Shown here piece after piece: positions 1 to 7,408 of a stretch of 64,000 bases of DNA. Origin of the DNA: Verrucomicrobiaceae bacterium (GTDB lineage: Bacteria > Verrucomicrobiota > Verrucomicrobiia > Verrucomicrobiales > Verrucomicrobiaceae); NCBI GenBank assembly GCA_947466075.1, contig CANIBP010000001.1:434001-498000 (forward strand), in the 5' to 3' direction. Made by a program: the position numbers and the translations under genes. The notes below the pieces were generated by a model. The model did no database searches. It saw only the letters and a list, made by a program, of their open reading frames with translations, and was not told the DNA's origin. Each line of letters begins with the position of its first letter. The stretch's first letter is position 1.

Positions 1-258
1 CACGACGACGCTCTTGAGCAGGAACTGCGAGTTCTTTTCCAGCGCCTCATGCCACGTCACCCAGCCCAGGCCGATAACAATCATCGCGGCAATCATCCAC
101 ATCGCCGTGCGGAATCCCTGACGGCGGCGCTCCACGGCCTCCTGCTCGCGAATCACCGGCGATTCCGGCTCATAGTCGATGACGTGAGTGTCCAATCCCT
201 TGCGCTTGGAAGAGGAGCGCTTGGCTGGTTTTTTGGAGCCTTTCTTCGCGGCAGACAT
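1..258 (-). CDS. FtsQ/DivIB-like cell-division protein, 5' part only
   Basis: The gene runs off the left edge; 86 codons from an ATG are visible. Residues 1-50 are rich in Lys and Arg, residues about 53-69 form one membrane segment (MWMIAAMIVIGLGWV), and the outside part begins NSQFLLKSVVV, which resembles the first strand of a POTRA domain. A basic tail, one membrane helix and a POTRA domain is the layout of FtsQ/DivIB, a divisome scaffold in the cytoplasmic membrane. This is inferred from architecture and a short motif only; another single-pass POTRA protein is possible. No dcw-cluster neighbour is visible on this side. Confidence 0.5.
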   Translation of the reverse strand, partial: MSAAKKGSKKPAKRSSSKRKGLDTHVIDYEPESPVIREQEAVERRRQGFRTAMWMIAAMIVIGLGWVTWHEALEKNSQFLLKSVVV

Positions 259-419
259 GACAGGCGAACGCAATTGTCAGAGACGGGAACTGACAGAACG
301 GGTGCTTAATATGCCTTAAATAAAGGATTCTCAGTCCGATTGCCATAATTATTCGCGAAAAAATGCGTCCCATGTATTCACAGTCCGCCGTGTTGTTCAC
401 AAATCGCCCCCGCTAAGCC

Positions 420-1406
420 TCACTTCCGCACCACCCAAATGTTCCGATAGCGCACCGGATTGCCGTGGTTTTGCAGGTAGATCGGGCCGGGAGTGTTCTC
501 CTCCTTGTTCGGTGCAGAGGTCGTGGAACCGGGCAGTTCCTGATTGTCGTGAATGATGACGCCGTTGTGTTTGACGGTGATCTTGGCATTCGCTGTCTTC
601 TTGCCTTCCGCGTCATATTTCGCAGCAGTGAAATCCACATCATAGGTCTGCCAGGTCAGCGGCGACAGGCACATGTTCACCTTGGGCACCGCGATCTTAT
701 AAAGGCCGCCACATTCATTGTCTTTCCCTTCGAGGGCAAAGCTGTCGAGCATCTGCACCTCGTAACGGCCTTGCAGGTAGAGACCGCTGTTGCCACGGCC
801 CTGACCACGCGCGTCCGGCATGTAGGGCAGCATGAACTCCACATGCAGACTGCAATCGCCAAAAGTGTCCTCGCTGGTGATGCCTTCCAGCAAAGCGCCG
901 ATCGGTTCATCGACACGGGAATTGGGAAAACGGTTTACACCTTTGCCATCAAACAGCACCACCGCATTCTCCGGCGGCAAAGCCCCAATCGTGGGCGAGG
1001 TGCGATCCGTGCGGTTGAGTTCCATCACGCGCACGCCGTCGTTGTTGTTCACGAGGATGCTCTGGCCATTCACCTCGGCCTTTAAGGTGCCGTCTTTGAC
1101 GGTGAAAACCGCTGATTTCTCCCCTTCACCACGTTGCCCGCTGGTCTTGGTCACTTTTTCGCGATCACCATCCCAACCAGCCCCTGGCAGCCCACCTTGA
1201 TAACTAACCGCCTCAAACTTACCGCCACCCTGCGCCCAAATCTGCACGCCGTAGCTCTTGCCCTCGAGCTGGCCGGTGTACTCGCCCTGAATCGCAAAAT
1301 CATCGTCCGTGTGAGCCGGATCGGTGAACGCTTTGGGTCTCGGCGCAGCGGGTTGCTGAGCATGAACGACAGTGGTGAGCAGGAGAGCGGTGAGAATGAG
1401 GCGCAT
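420..1406 (-). CDS. Secreted DUF1080 (3-keto-disaccharide hydrolase-type) protein
   Basis: A protein of 328 residues with a cleavable signal peptide (MRLILTALLLTTVVHAQQ). Residues about 38-140 form an extra N-terminal beta-rich region containing GEYTGQLEG, followed by a DUF1080 domain from about residue 145 to the end, with NSGLYLQGRYEVQMLDS and the closing GPIYLQNHGNPVRYRNIWV. DUF1080 has a concanavalin/LamG-like fold; some members hydrolyse 3-keto-glycosides, and the family is greatly expanded in Verrucomicrobiota and Planctomycetota. It probably acts on glycans outside the cytoplasmic membrane. Two further DUF1080 genes lie at 50661 and 61015, both shorter and lacking this N-terminal region. 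The substrate cannot be read from the sequence. Confidence 0.85.
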   Translation of the reverse strand: MRLILTALLLTTVVHAQQPAAPRPKAFTDPAHTDDDFAIQGEYTGQLEGKSYGVQIWAQGGGKFEAVSYQGGLPGAGWDGDREKVTKTSGQRGEGEKSAVFTVKDGTLKAEVNGQSILVNNNDGVRVMELNRTDRTSPTIGALPPENAVVLFDGKGVNRFPNSRVDEPIGALLEGITSEDTFGDCSLHVEFMLPYMPDARGQGRGNSGLYLQGRYEVQMLDSFALEGKDNECGGLYKIAVPKVNMCLSPLTWQTYDVDFTAAKYDAEGKKTANAKITVKHNGVIIHDNQELPGSTTSAPNKEENTPGPIYLQNHGNPVRYRNIWVVRK

Positions 1407-1433
1407 GGTGAATGAACGTGGCTGATAAATGCT

Positions 1434-1721
1434 TTATGACAACTGCCGCAGAATCGTTGTATCCGTGATCTTCTCATCGGCTGCAAGCAGGAACGCCTTG
1501 CTCAGGATCACACTCAGCACGCGGTCGCCCTCGAAGGGCAAGAACAGCTTCTCGCCCGCCTTGTCCACCTGCGCTTGGGCGGGCAAGATGCACAGATACT
1601 TATCCTGCGGCGCGATGAGGATGTTGCCGCTGCCAAGATTAATCTTGTACGCGTGGCGCTTGCCCTGCACGGCGAGGATTGTGGGCCCATTGTTCCATGC
1701 CGGCTCAATAAAACGAACCAA
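1434..1721 (-). CDS. DUF7737-like C-terminal fragment of a DUF4132-type protein
   Basis: A 95-residue ORF whose text (INLGSGNILIAPQDKYLCIL, LPFEGDRVLSVILSKAFLL, ending ITDTTILRQLS) closely resembles, from memory, the extreme C-terminal module of very large DUF4132/WGR-MolR-like proteins. In those proteins this module follows about 1,000 residues that are missing here. It overlaps the upstream ORF by 17 bases, in another frame. The simplest reading is a remnant of a decayed or rearranged large gene; a free-standing small protein translated by coupling is the alternative. Function unknown. Confidence 0.5.
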   Translation of the reverse strand: MVRFIEPAWNNGPTILAVQGKRHAYKINLGSGNILIAPQDKYLCILPAQAQVDKAGEKLFLPFEGDRVLSVILSKAFLLAADEKITDTTILRQLS

Positions 1722-2013
1722 ACACCGGCGGGATCTCCCTCACGACGGTGCGGAGGCTGCGGCCTGCAGCGCGTAGCTCGCTGTCGAGCGCGTCGTCCTC
1801 TTTGGGGCTGGCTGCCAGCACACGCTCCACATCGGAGCGATACTCCTCCTGGAAGCGTGGCGCGTATGGATGCCGGGCGTCTGACCAATGCCGCAGCAGC
1901 CGTGCGCGGGCGGCAGGGCGTTTCCACAACAGACGCGTGTATTCCAGCCGAGCTTGATCGTGTATCAGGAGCGGCCAGCGGGTGGTGGAGGCAATAGAGG
2001 TCGAGGCGTTCAT
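1705..2013 (-). CDS. Small unknown protein, translationally coupled
   Basis: A protein of 102 residues that I do not recognise. It is rich in Arg, Ala and Leu, has no signal peptide or membrane segment, and is probably helical in the middle (residues about 18-85). Its ATG at 2013 overlaps the TGA of the upstream nucleotidyltransferase-like gene as ATGA, so the two are probably co-translated. Its own end overlaps the DUF7737-like fragment. The coupling is the best evidence that it is real. A partner of the upstream nucleotidyltransferase is conceivable but unproven. Confidence 0.45.
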   Translation of the reverse strand: MNASTSIASTTRWPLLIHDQARLEYTRLLWKRPAARARLLRHWSDARHPYAPRFQEEYRSDVERVLAASPKEDDALDSELRAAGRSLRTVVREIPPVFGSFY

Positions 2014-2459
2014 AACAGACCTACTTCACGGGCCAGCGCGGCATGCTGCTGGTCACGCGGTTCATTACGGCGCAGCTTGGGTGCCAGCAAGTCTGGCGTT
2101 GCAGGGACCACCACCGTCAGATGGCCATACGTAGCGCTCGAGGCACGATCCCTCCAGCCGGTGGGCAATTGATCCAGCACCATGTGCGGCATCAGATTCA
2201 CATGCCAGCCATGCACGCGTTCAAACTCGCTGCCGATCAAGGCATCGTAGGCAAGCTCGGCCACAGCGTCGCTGTCGGTGACGGGATCGACGTCCATGCT
2301 GTTTTCAGGAAGAGGGTCGTCTCGTCCAATTCGAGCGATGTGCCAAAGCAACCCCGCCGAGCCGATAAGAATCATTGCCGCAGGTTCCTGCAGCTGATTT
2401 CCCCATTCCTGGAGCCAGTCCGTGATCTGGTGTGGATACTTGAGTTCCTTCCGTGGCAT
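2010..2459 (-). CDS. Nucleotidyltransferase-fold-like protein
   Basis: A protein of 149 residues from the ATG at 2459 (MPRKELKYPHQ). The frame stays open upstream to 2936, but that part is antisense to the TrhO fusion gene and is not protein-like. A helical N-terminus is followed by ILIGSAGLLW and then SMDVDPVTDSD, which resembles the G-S and D-x-D acidic pair of the Pol-beta nucleotidyltransferase fold seen in MNT and DUF6036-type antitoxin proteins. A conserved-looking HGWHVNLMPHM follows. It heads a three-ORF overlapping cascade. Fold assignment is moderate; partner and substrate are unknown. Confidence 0.5.
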   Translation of the reverse strand: MPRKELKYPHQITDWLQEWGNQLQEPAAMILIGSAGLLWHIARIGRDDPLPENSMDVDPVTDSDAVAELAYDALIGSEFERVHGWHVNLMPHMVLDQLPTGWRDRASSATYGHLTVVVPATPDLLAPKLRRNEPRDQQHAALAREVGLL

Positions 2460-2516
2460 TCGGAATGATGTCGCAACGACGGAACAATTCCATGGGGACT
2501 TTTCACAAGGGTCGCA

Positions 2517-2551
2517 CACACGTTTCGTCTCGCACGTCCACGAAACGTGTG
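2517..2551. repeat. Perfect 12-bp inverted repeat with T-run
   Basis: CACACGTTTCGT at 2517-2528 is repeated exactly inverted at 2540-2551 with an 11-base loop, followed by C and five T on the plus strand. It sits between the divergent nucleotidyltransferase-like gene and the TrhO fusion gene, ending 16 bases before the ATG at 2568. The form is that of an intrinsic terminator, but the position (a divergent promoter region) also suits an operator or a leader hairpin over the start of the fusion gene. Confidence 0.6.
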
Positions 2552-2567
2552 CTTTTTGCCCATCCCA

Positions 2568-4367
2568 ATGCCAGCCACCGCCACGATCACCAACATCTCC
2601 TGCTACCAATTCGCCGCGCTCACCGAGCTCAAGGCGCTGCGCCAGCGCCTGTTGGATCAATGCAAAGCCAGTGGACTGAAGGGAACGATCCTGCTGAGCA
2701 CTGAGGGCATCAACATGTTCATCGCGGGCATCCGCGAGCATGTGGATGCGCTTGTCGCTGAATTGCACGCCATTCCGGGACTCGAGGGCCTCAAGCCCAA
2801 GTACAGCGAGAGCGCGGAGCAGCCGTTCCGCCGCATGCTGGTGCGTATCAAGAAAGAGATCATCGCCTTTGGTGTCGAGGGCATCGAGCCCGCGAAGTAC
2901 ACCTCGCCGCGATTGGAGCCAAAGGTGCTGAAGCAATGGCTCGACGAAGGCCGCCCCGTCATCCTCTACGACACCCGCAACGACTACGAGGTGAAGCTCG
3001 GCACCTTCAAAGGCGCGGTCGTCGCGGGCATTGACTCCTTCCGCGATTTCCCGGCAGCGGTGGCCAAATTACCACCGGAGATGAAGCACGCCCAGGTCGT
3101 GTCCTTCTGCACCGGTGGCATTCGCTGTGAGAAAGCCGCTCCCTTCATGGAGCGCGAGGGCTTTGAGCATGTGTGGCAGCTTGAGGGCGGCATCTTGAAG
3201 TACTTCGAGGAATGCGGCAGCGCGCATTACGACGGCGAGCTGTTTGTCTTCGACCAACGCGTCGGCGTCGATCCCGGACTGCATGAGACGGCCTCATCGC
3301 AGTGTTTCGTCTGCCAGACGCCCCTCACCGCCGAGGAGCAGGCCGATTCGCGTTACGTGGAGCATGTGTCCTGTCCCTACTGCTTCAAAACCACCGAGCA
3401 GCAGCAGCGTGAGCAGATCGACCAACGCCACGCCGCCATCCGCGCCGCCGTGACGCCACTGCCCGGCAGCGTGCCGTATGATCAGGCGCGCCCGCTGAAC
3501 GTGCCCGAAGCCTGCGACCACGGCACCATCCTCGACTGCCTCTGCCAAGTCATGCCCCACATCCCGCGTGATCAATGGCTCGCCGTGTGCGAGGCCGGTC
3601 GCATCGTCACCGATGACCAGACACCCGTCCCCGCGCATCAAATCGTCCGCGCAGGTGAGCGCTACCTGCACCTCAAGCCCGCCCAGCGTGAGCCAGACGT
3701 GAATGCGGACATCCGCGTGCTCTTTGAAGACGAAGCCATCATCGTGCTGAACAAACCCGCGCCGCTGCCGGTGCATGTCGGCGGTCGGTTCAATCGCAAC
3801 ACGCTGCAATTCATCCTCAACACCGTCTGGCATACGCTCAAGCCCCGCAGCGTGCATCGCCTCGATGCCAACACCACCGGCGTCACCGTGCTGTGCAAGA
3901 CCCGGCACTTCGCCAGCCAGGTGCAGCCGCAGTTTGAGAGTGGCGAGGTCGAAAAAGTGTACCTCGCCCGTGTGAAGGGACATCCGCCGCAGGATGAATT
4001 TGTCTGTGATGCACCCGTCAGCGCGGAGGCGGGCAAACTCGGCGGCCGCAACGTCGATGAAGCCGGTTTGGAGGCCCGCACCGAGTTCCGCGTGCTCCAG
4101 CGCCATGCCGATGGCACCGCCCTGCTCGAAGCACGTCCGCTGACGGGCCGCACGAATCAGATTCGCATTCATCTCTGGCATCTCAGCTTCCCGATCATCG
4201 GCGACGCCGCCTATTTGGCCGATGGCGAGATCGGCGAGACGCAAACCTTGGCCGTGGACGATCCGCCGCTGTGCCTGCATGCCTGCAAGATCACGTTCCA
4301 GCATCCTTTGACGAAGGAACGCGTGATGTTCGAGGCCGAGCGACCCGCATGGGCGCACACCCATTAA
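2568..4367 (+). CDS. TrhO-type rhodanese fused to RluA-family pseudouridine synthase
   Basis: A protein of 599 residues. The N-terminal half is a TrhO/YceA (UPF0176) protein: an acylphosphatase-like start, a rhodanese domain with active-site loop CTGGIRCEK near residue 181, and a Cys-rich tail with CFVC and CPYC pairs that may bind zinc. TrhO makes 5-hydroxyuridine at tRNA U34. The C-terminal half has an S4-like stretch (about 325-365) and an RluA pseudouridine synthase domain with the catalytic HRLD motif near residue 430 and RTNQIRIHLWH later. The in-frame GTG at 2547 lies inside the upstream hairpin, so I prefer the ATG at 2568; neither start has a clear Shine-Dalgarno. Both halves look intact, suggesting one protein carrying two RNA-modifying activities. 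Confidence 0.9.
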   Translation: MPATATITNISCYQFAALTELKALRQRLLDQCKASGLKGTILLSTEGINMFIAGIREHVDALVAELHAIPGLEGLKPKYSESAEQPFRRMLVRIKKEIIAFGVEGIEPAKYTSPRLEPKVLKQWLDEGRPVILYDTRNDYEVKLGTFKGAVVAGIDSFRDFPAAVAKLPPEMKHAQVVSFCTGGIRCEKAAPFMEREGFEHVWQLEGGILKYFEECGSAHYDGELFVFDQRVGVDPGLHETASSQCFVCQTPLTAEEQADSRYVEHVSCPYCFKTTEQQQREQIDQRHAAIRAAVTPLPGSVPYDQARPLNVPEACDHGTILDCLCQVMPHIPRDQWLAVCEAGRIVTDDQTPVPAHQIVRAGERYLHLKPAQREPDVNADIRVLFEDEAIIVLNKPAPLPVHVGGRFNRNTLQFILNTVWHTLKPRSVHRLDANTTGVTVLCKTRHFASQVQPQFESGEVEKVYLARVKGHPPQDEFVCDAPVSAEAGKLGGRNVDEAGLEARTEFRVLQRHADGTALLEARPLTGRTNQIRIHLWHLSFPIIGDAAYLADGEIGETQTLAVDDPPLCLHACKITFQHPLTKERVMFEAERPAWAHTH

Positions 4368-4385
4368 GTCGATGCCAAAACCAAA

Positions 4386-4418
4386 AAACTGTGGACGAAT
4401 CGGATTCGCCCACCGTTT
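4386..4418. terminator. Imperfect hairpin after the TrhO-RluA gene
   Basis: AAAC, GTGG and CGAA on the left pair with TTCG, CCAC and GTTT on the right, with two single mismatches and a 5-base loop. On the plus strand it is not followed by a T-run; on the minus strand it is followed by TTTTTTGGTTTT. It lies 18 bases after the stop of the fusion gene and before the next plus-strand gene, so it may end plus-strand transcription without a strong U-tract. Confidence 0.35.
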
Positions 4419-4456
4419 AGTGTGGTTAAACAACGTTAGCCAAGGAAACCCTGCGT

Positions 4457-5047
4457 ATGCGTGAAATTTGGCCTGCCGACACTCCAGCGAAGCTTGAGGC
4501 TGATATCCGTGCAGCGGATGATGCTTCCCTCGTCGAACGAATAGAGCGCCTGAGGCTCCTCGAAGAAGAGTTTGGCCCGCCAGCCGACATGGGTTTGGTT
4601 GGAGGTATCGGCGCACTCCTGGCAATCGGCGAGCTGAAGTCTTCATTCCTTTGCGGGAATTACATGGCCACCATCTTTCTATGCCAGACATTCGTCGAGC
4701 ACTCTTTGGCTGGTCCGTTTGCTCTCGCGGGTGAAGATGAGCACGTCGAAAAGGGAATGTGTTATCTGATCGATGAATCGCTCGCGCGAAAAAGTATCTC
4801 TTCCGCGTTGGCAGCGCGTCTTCATGAACTACGTGAGATGCGGAATCCGTATACTCATCCGCGCATTCTCCAAAAGAATCAGAGTCTTCTGGATCGTGTC
4901 ATCAAGACAACGCAGAACCCGTTTTCGATGGCTTTGACCGATGCAACGGAAGCGATCCGAATTGTTGTAGATTTTCTGCGTGAAGGTTGTCCCTCTTGGA
5001 CACCGTCAGGACATGGCCATGCAAAACAAGGATCACAAAACTTGTGA
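4457..5047 (+). CDS. HEPN-like helical protein
   Basis: A protein of 196 residues, helical throughout, with no signal peptide. The stretch RNPYTHP near residue 134 fits the Arg-x4-His RNase motif of HEPN domains and is preceded by helices with the usual spacing (LHELREM just before). HEPN proteins are RNases or nucleic-acid-binding partners in toxin-antitoxin and phage-defence systems, though many HEPN-like proteins are not. No nucleotidyltransferase lies next to it. Together with the following TPR gene it forms a patch visibly richer in A and T than its flanks. Specific function unknown. Confidence 0.5.
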   Translation: MREIWPADTPAKLEADIRAADDASLVERIERLRLLEEEFGPPADMGLVGGIGALLAIGELKSSFLCGNYMATIFLCQTFVEHSLAGPFALAGEDEHVEKGMCYLIDESLARKSISSALAARLHELREMRNPYTHPRILQKNQSLLDRVIKTTQNPFSMALTDATEAIRIVVDFLREGCPSWTPSGHGHAKQGSQNL

Positions 5048-5073
5048 TTTTCGGTACACGAACAAACAAAACC

Positions 5074-6042
5074 ATGAAAGCTCTGCCACACATCATTCTG
5101 CTTAAATTGTTACTTGTTGCTGCCAGTTTCGGTCAATCTGATCCCGCAGCATCGTTAGCGCTAGAATCAGAGGTCGCTAAAGCGCCCGAATACATTGCTG
5201 CCAAGACCGCCGAAAAAAGGCAAGATGGTGCAGCCATGCTCACACAATCGAAGATCCTTGTTGAGCGTTTTCCAAATAGCGCACTGGCCCACAAGTTGAT
5301 GTCAGACGCTTACTACTATATGAACTTCTTCGACGAGGCCGCCGCCTCGGCTGAAAAAGCAATTCAGATTAACCCAAAGGATGTAATAGCATGGCGCAAT
5401 CTTGGGCAAATCCGTGCGAGCCAAAATAGGGCTGATGATGCTGAGGCCGCTTATAAGACGGCTGTGAAATGCAACGAGGATGACGCTACGCCTTGGGCAG
5501 GTTTGGCTGCTTTTTACGCTGCCCAAGAGAAGCCGTCATTTGCACTTCATTGTGCAAACAAAGCTTCAACATTATTGAACTCCAAAGCCTACGACAGTCA
5601 TAACGGGGAATCACCTGAATCATGGGCGTGGAGAGATGTTGGTCAGGCGTTTCTGATGTTGGATCGCCCAGTAGATGCCGTCCCATATCTGAAGCGTTCG
5701 ATTGTACTCGAGCCAGACAACTGCGACACTTGGCTTGACTTGGCTCATTCGTATTTTGATCAGGGTGATCGCATGAATGCTCTCGCCGCTGCTGAGCAAG
5801 CGGCTAAGATTAAGCCAGATTCGAAAGATGCGCAGGTCGCAGTAGAAAAATTGAGCGCAGAACTGCCTAGCCAGGAAGCGATTGAAGAACCGAAGGTTCG
5901 GCGGAGGTCCGCCGAAGAACTTTTAGACTTAGCAAAGAAGGTTCAAGAACTGCAAACGTTAATATACCAACAGCGCCAAACTCCAGAGCAAATGCAGTAT
6001 TACCTCGAGCTCCTACGGCGGGTCAATGACTTGAAGCGTTAA
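5074..6042 (+). CDS. Secreted TPR-repeat protein
   Basis: A protein of 322 residues from the ATG at 5074, chosen because it opens a good signal peptide (MKALPHIILLKLLLVAASFG); the open frame begins earlier inside the previous gene. Residues about 60-275 contain tetratricopeptide repeats with typical signatures such as AIQINPKDVIAWRNLGQI and ALAAAEQAAKIKPDS. The C-terminus is a charged, probably coiled-coil tail. TPR arrays bind other proteins; location should be periplasm or outside. It follows the HEPN-like gene by 26 bases and shares its AT-rich composition. Confidence 0.75.
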   Translation: MKALPHIILLKLLLVAASFGQSDPAASLALESEVAKAPEYIAAKTAEKRQDGAAMLTQSKILVERFPNSALAHKLMSDAYYYMNFFDEAAASAEKAIQINPKDVIAWRNLGQIRASQNRADDAEAAYKTAVKCNEDDATPWAGLAAFYAAQEKPSFALHCANKASTLLNSKAYDSHNGESPESWAWRDVGQAFLMLDRPVDAVPYLKRSIVLEPDNCDTWLDLAHSYFDQGDRMNALAAAEQAAKIKPDSKDAQVAVEKLSAELPSQEAIEEPKVRRRSAEELLDLAKKVQELQTLIYQQRQTPEQMQYYLELLRRVNDLKR

Positions 6043-6096
6043 CATGATGTTTGACCAACGGGGCACTCATCTCGGAATCCGATCCATGCGTGTTGG

Positions 6097-6113
6097 ATTC
6101 GTGGGCATTCGTG
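6097..6113. repeat. Two ATTCGTG units 10 bases apart
   Basis: ATTCGTG occurs at 6097-6103 and again at 6107-6113, with related text (CATGCGTG) 10 bases earlier. It lies in the gap before the AGE-family gene. Similar ATTCGTG-type short intergenic repeats occur, as far as I recall, in several bacterial genomes; two units alone are weak evidence. Confidence 0.3.
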
Positions 6114-6129
6114 GTTCAATGTTTCAGCC

Positions 6130-7350
6130 ATGAATCACGATCTGACCGCCCCAGGGTATCGCGAGGAACTGCGGAAGCTCTACCGCGACACATTGCTCAA
6201 CGATGTGATGCCATTCTGGCTGAAACACGGCATGGATCGTGAGTTTGATGGCATCATCACGTCGCTGGATCGGGATGGGTCGATCTTGGACACGGACAAG
6301 AGCATCTGGTTCCAGGGACGGGCGGCGTGGACGTTTGCGACACTGTATAACACGGTGGAGAAGCGGGGTGACTGGCTGGATGCGGCGGGGTCGTGTCTGG
6401 CGTTCTTGGAGAAGCATGGGTATGCGACGGATGGGAAGCTCTTCTTCACGGTGACGCGGGAGGGGCGGCCACTGCGGATGCGGCGGTATGTGTTTAGCGA
6501 GGCCTTTGCGGCGATCGCCCATGCGGCGTATGCGAAGGCGACGGGGGATGAGAGCTATGCGGAGCGGGCACGGCGAGATTTTGCGACGTATTTGAAGCAC
6601 AGCTTTGAGCCGGGGATGATGCAGCCGAAGATCGAGCCGAATACGCGACCGATGATGGGCATCGGCGCGCTGATGATCGGGATCGCGACGGCGCAGGAGC
6701 TGCGGGTGAATCTGGGTGATGCGAAGATCTCCGGCCACTCGTGCTCGGAGTGGGTGGATCGTTTTATTTTGGAGATCCGGCAGTTTTTCTTCAAACCGGA
6801 CATTGGAGCGCTGATGGAGGTCGTTTCGCCCGATGGGTCGATCATTGACCACTTTGATGGGCGGACGCTGAATCCGGGGCATGCGCTGGAGTGCGCGTGG
6901 TTCATCCTGCATGAGGGCCGCTGGCGCGGGGAGAAGAGCTACACGAAGCTGGGGCTGCAAATCCTCGACTGCATGTGGCAGCGCGGCTGGGATGCGGAGC
7001 ACGGCGGCCTATTCTATTTCCGCGATGTGTTTGGCAAGCCGGTGCAGGAATACTGGCACGACATGAAGTTCTGGTGGCCGCACAATGAGGCGATCATCGC
7101 CACGCTGCTGGCCTGGCACGTCACGGGTGATGTGAAGTATGCGCAGTGGCACAAGCAGGTGCATGACTGGAGCTTTGCGCACTTCCCAGACGCGGAGCAC
7201 GGCGAGTGGTTCGGCTATTTGCACCGCGATGGCTCGCCGTCCGTCCAACTGAAGGGCAACATGTGGAAGGGGCCGTTCCACCTGCCGCGCATGCTTTGGT
7301 ATTGCAGTGAGTTGCTGGAAAACGCAGCTCACGGTACAAAACCTTTGTAA
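6130..7350 (+). CDS. AGE-family N-acylglucosamine 2-epimerase-like protein
   Basis: A protein of 406 residues, the usual length for the family, covering the whole (alpha/alpha)6 barrel. Family hallmarks are WFQGRAAWTFATLYN near the start, NPGHALECAWF, WWPHNEAI and KGPFHLPRMLWY, which supply the conserved His residues of the active site. Members epimerise or isomerise N-acetylglucosamine/mannosamine, cellobiose or mannose. No signal peptide, so cytoplasmic. Codon choice in the first two thirds is strongly G-ending (GCG, CGG, GGG), unlike the C-ending bias of neighbours. The exact sugar substrate is open. Confidence 0.85.
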   Translation: MNHDLTAPGYREELRKLYRDTLLNDVMPFWLKHGMDREFDGIITSLDRDGSILDTDKSIWFQGRAAWTFATLYNTVEKRGDWLDAAGSCLAFLEKHGYATDGKLFFTVTREGRPLRMRRYVFSEAFAAIAHAAYAKATGDESYAERARRDFATYLKHSFEPGMMQPKIEPNTRPMMGIGALMIGIATAQELRVNLGDAKISGHSCSEWVDRFILEIRQFFFKPDIGALMEVVSPDGSIIDHFDGRTLNPGHALECAWFILHEGRWRGEKSYTKLGLQILDCMWQRGWDAEHGGLFYFRDVFGKPVQEYWHDMKFWWPHNEAIIATLLAWHVTGDVKYAQWHKQVHDWSFAHFPDAEHGEWFGYLHRDGSPSVQLKGNMWKGPFHLPRMLWYCSELLENAAHGTKPL

Positions 7351-7408
7351 CGAAACACGCAGCGCGGGCTTGAGCCTGTGGGAAGCTCCCGCTAGCTTCC
7401 CCATAACC

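Noticed and set aside
3294..4691. A 465-codon antisense frame under the TrhO-RluA gene
   Set aside because: It mirrors the real gene frame and has no family motif or start signal.
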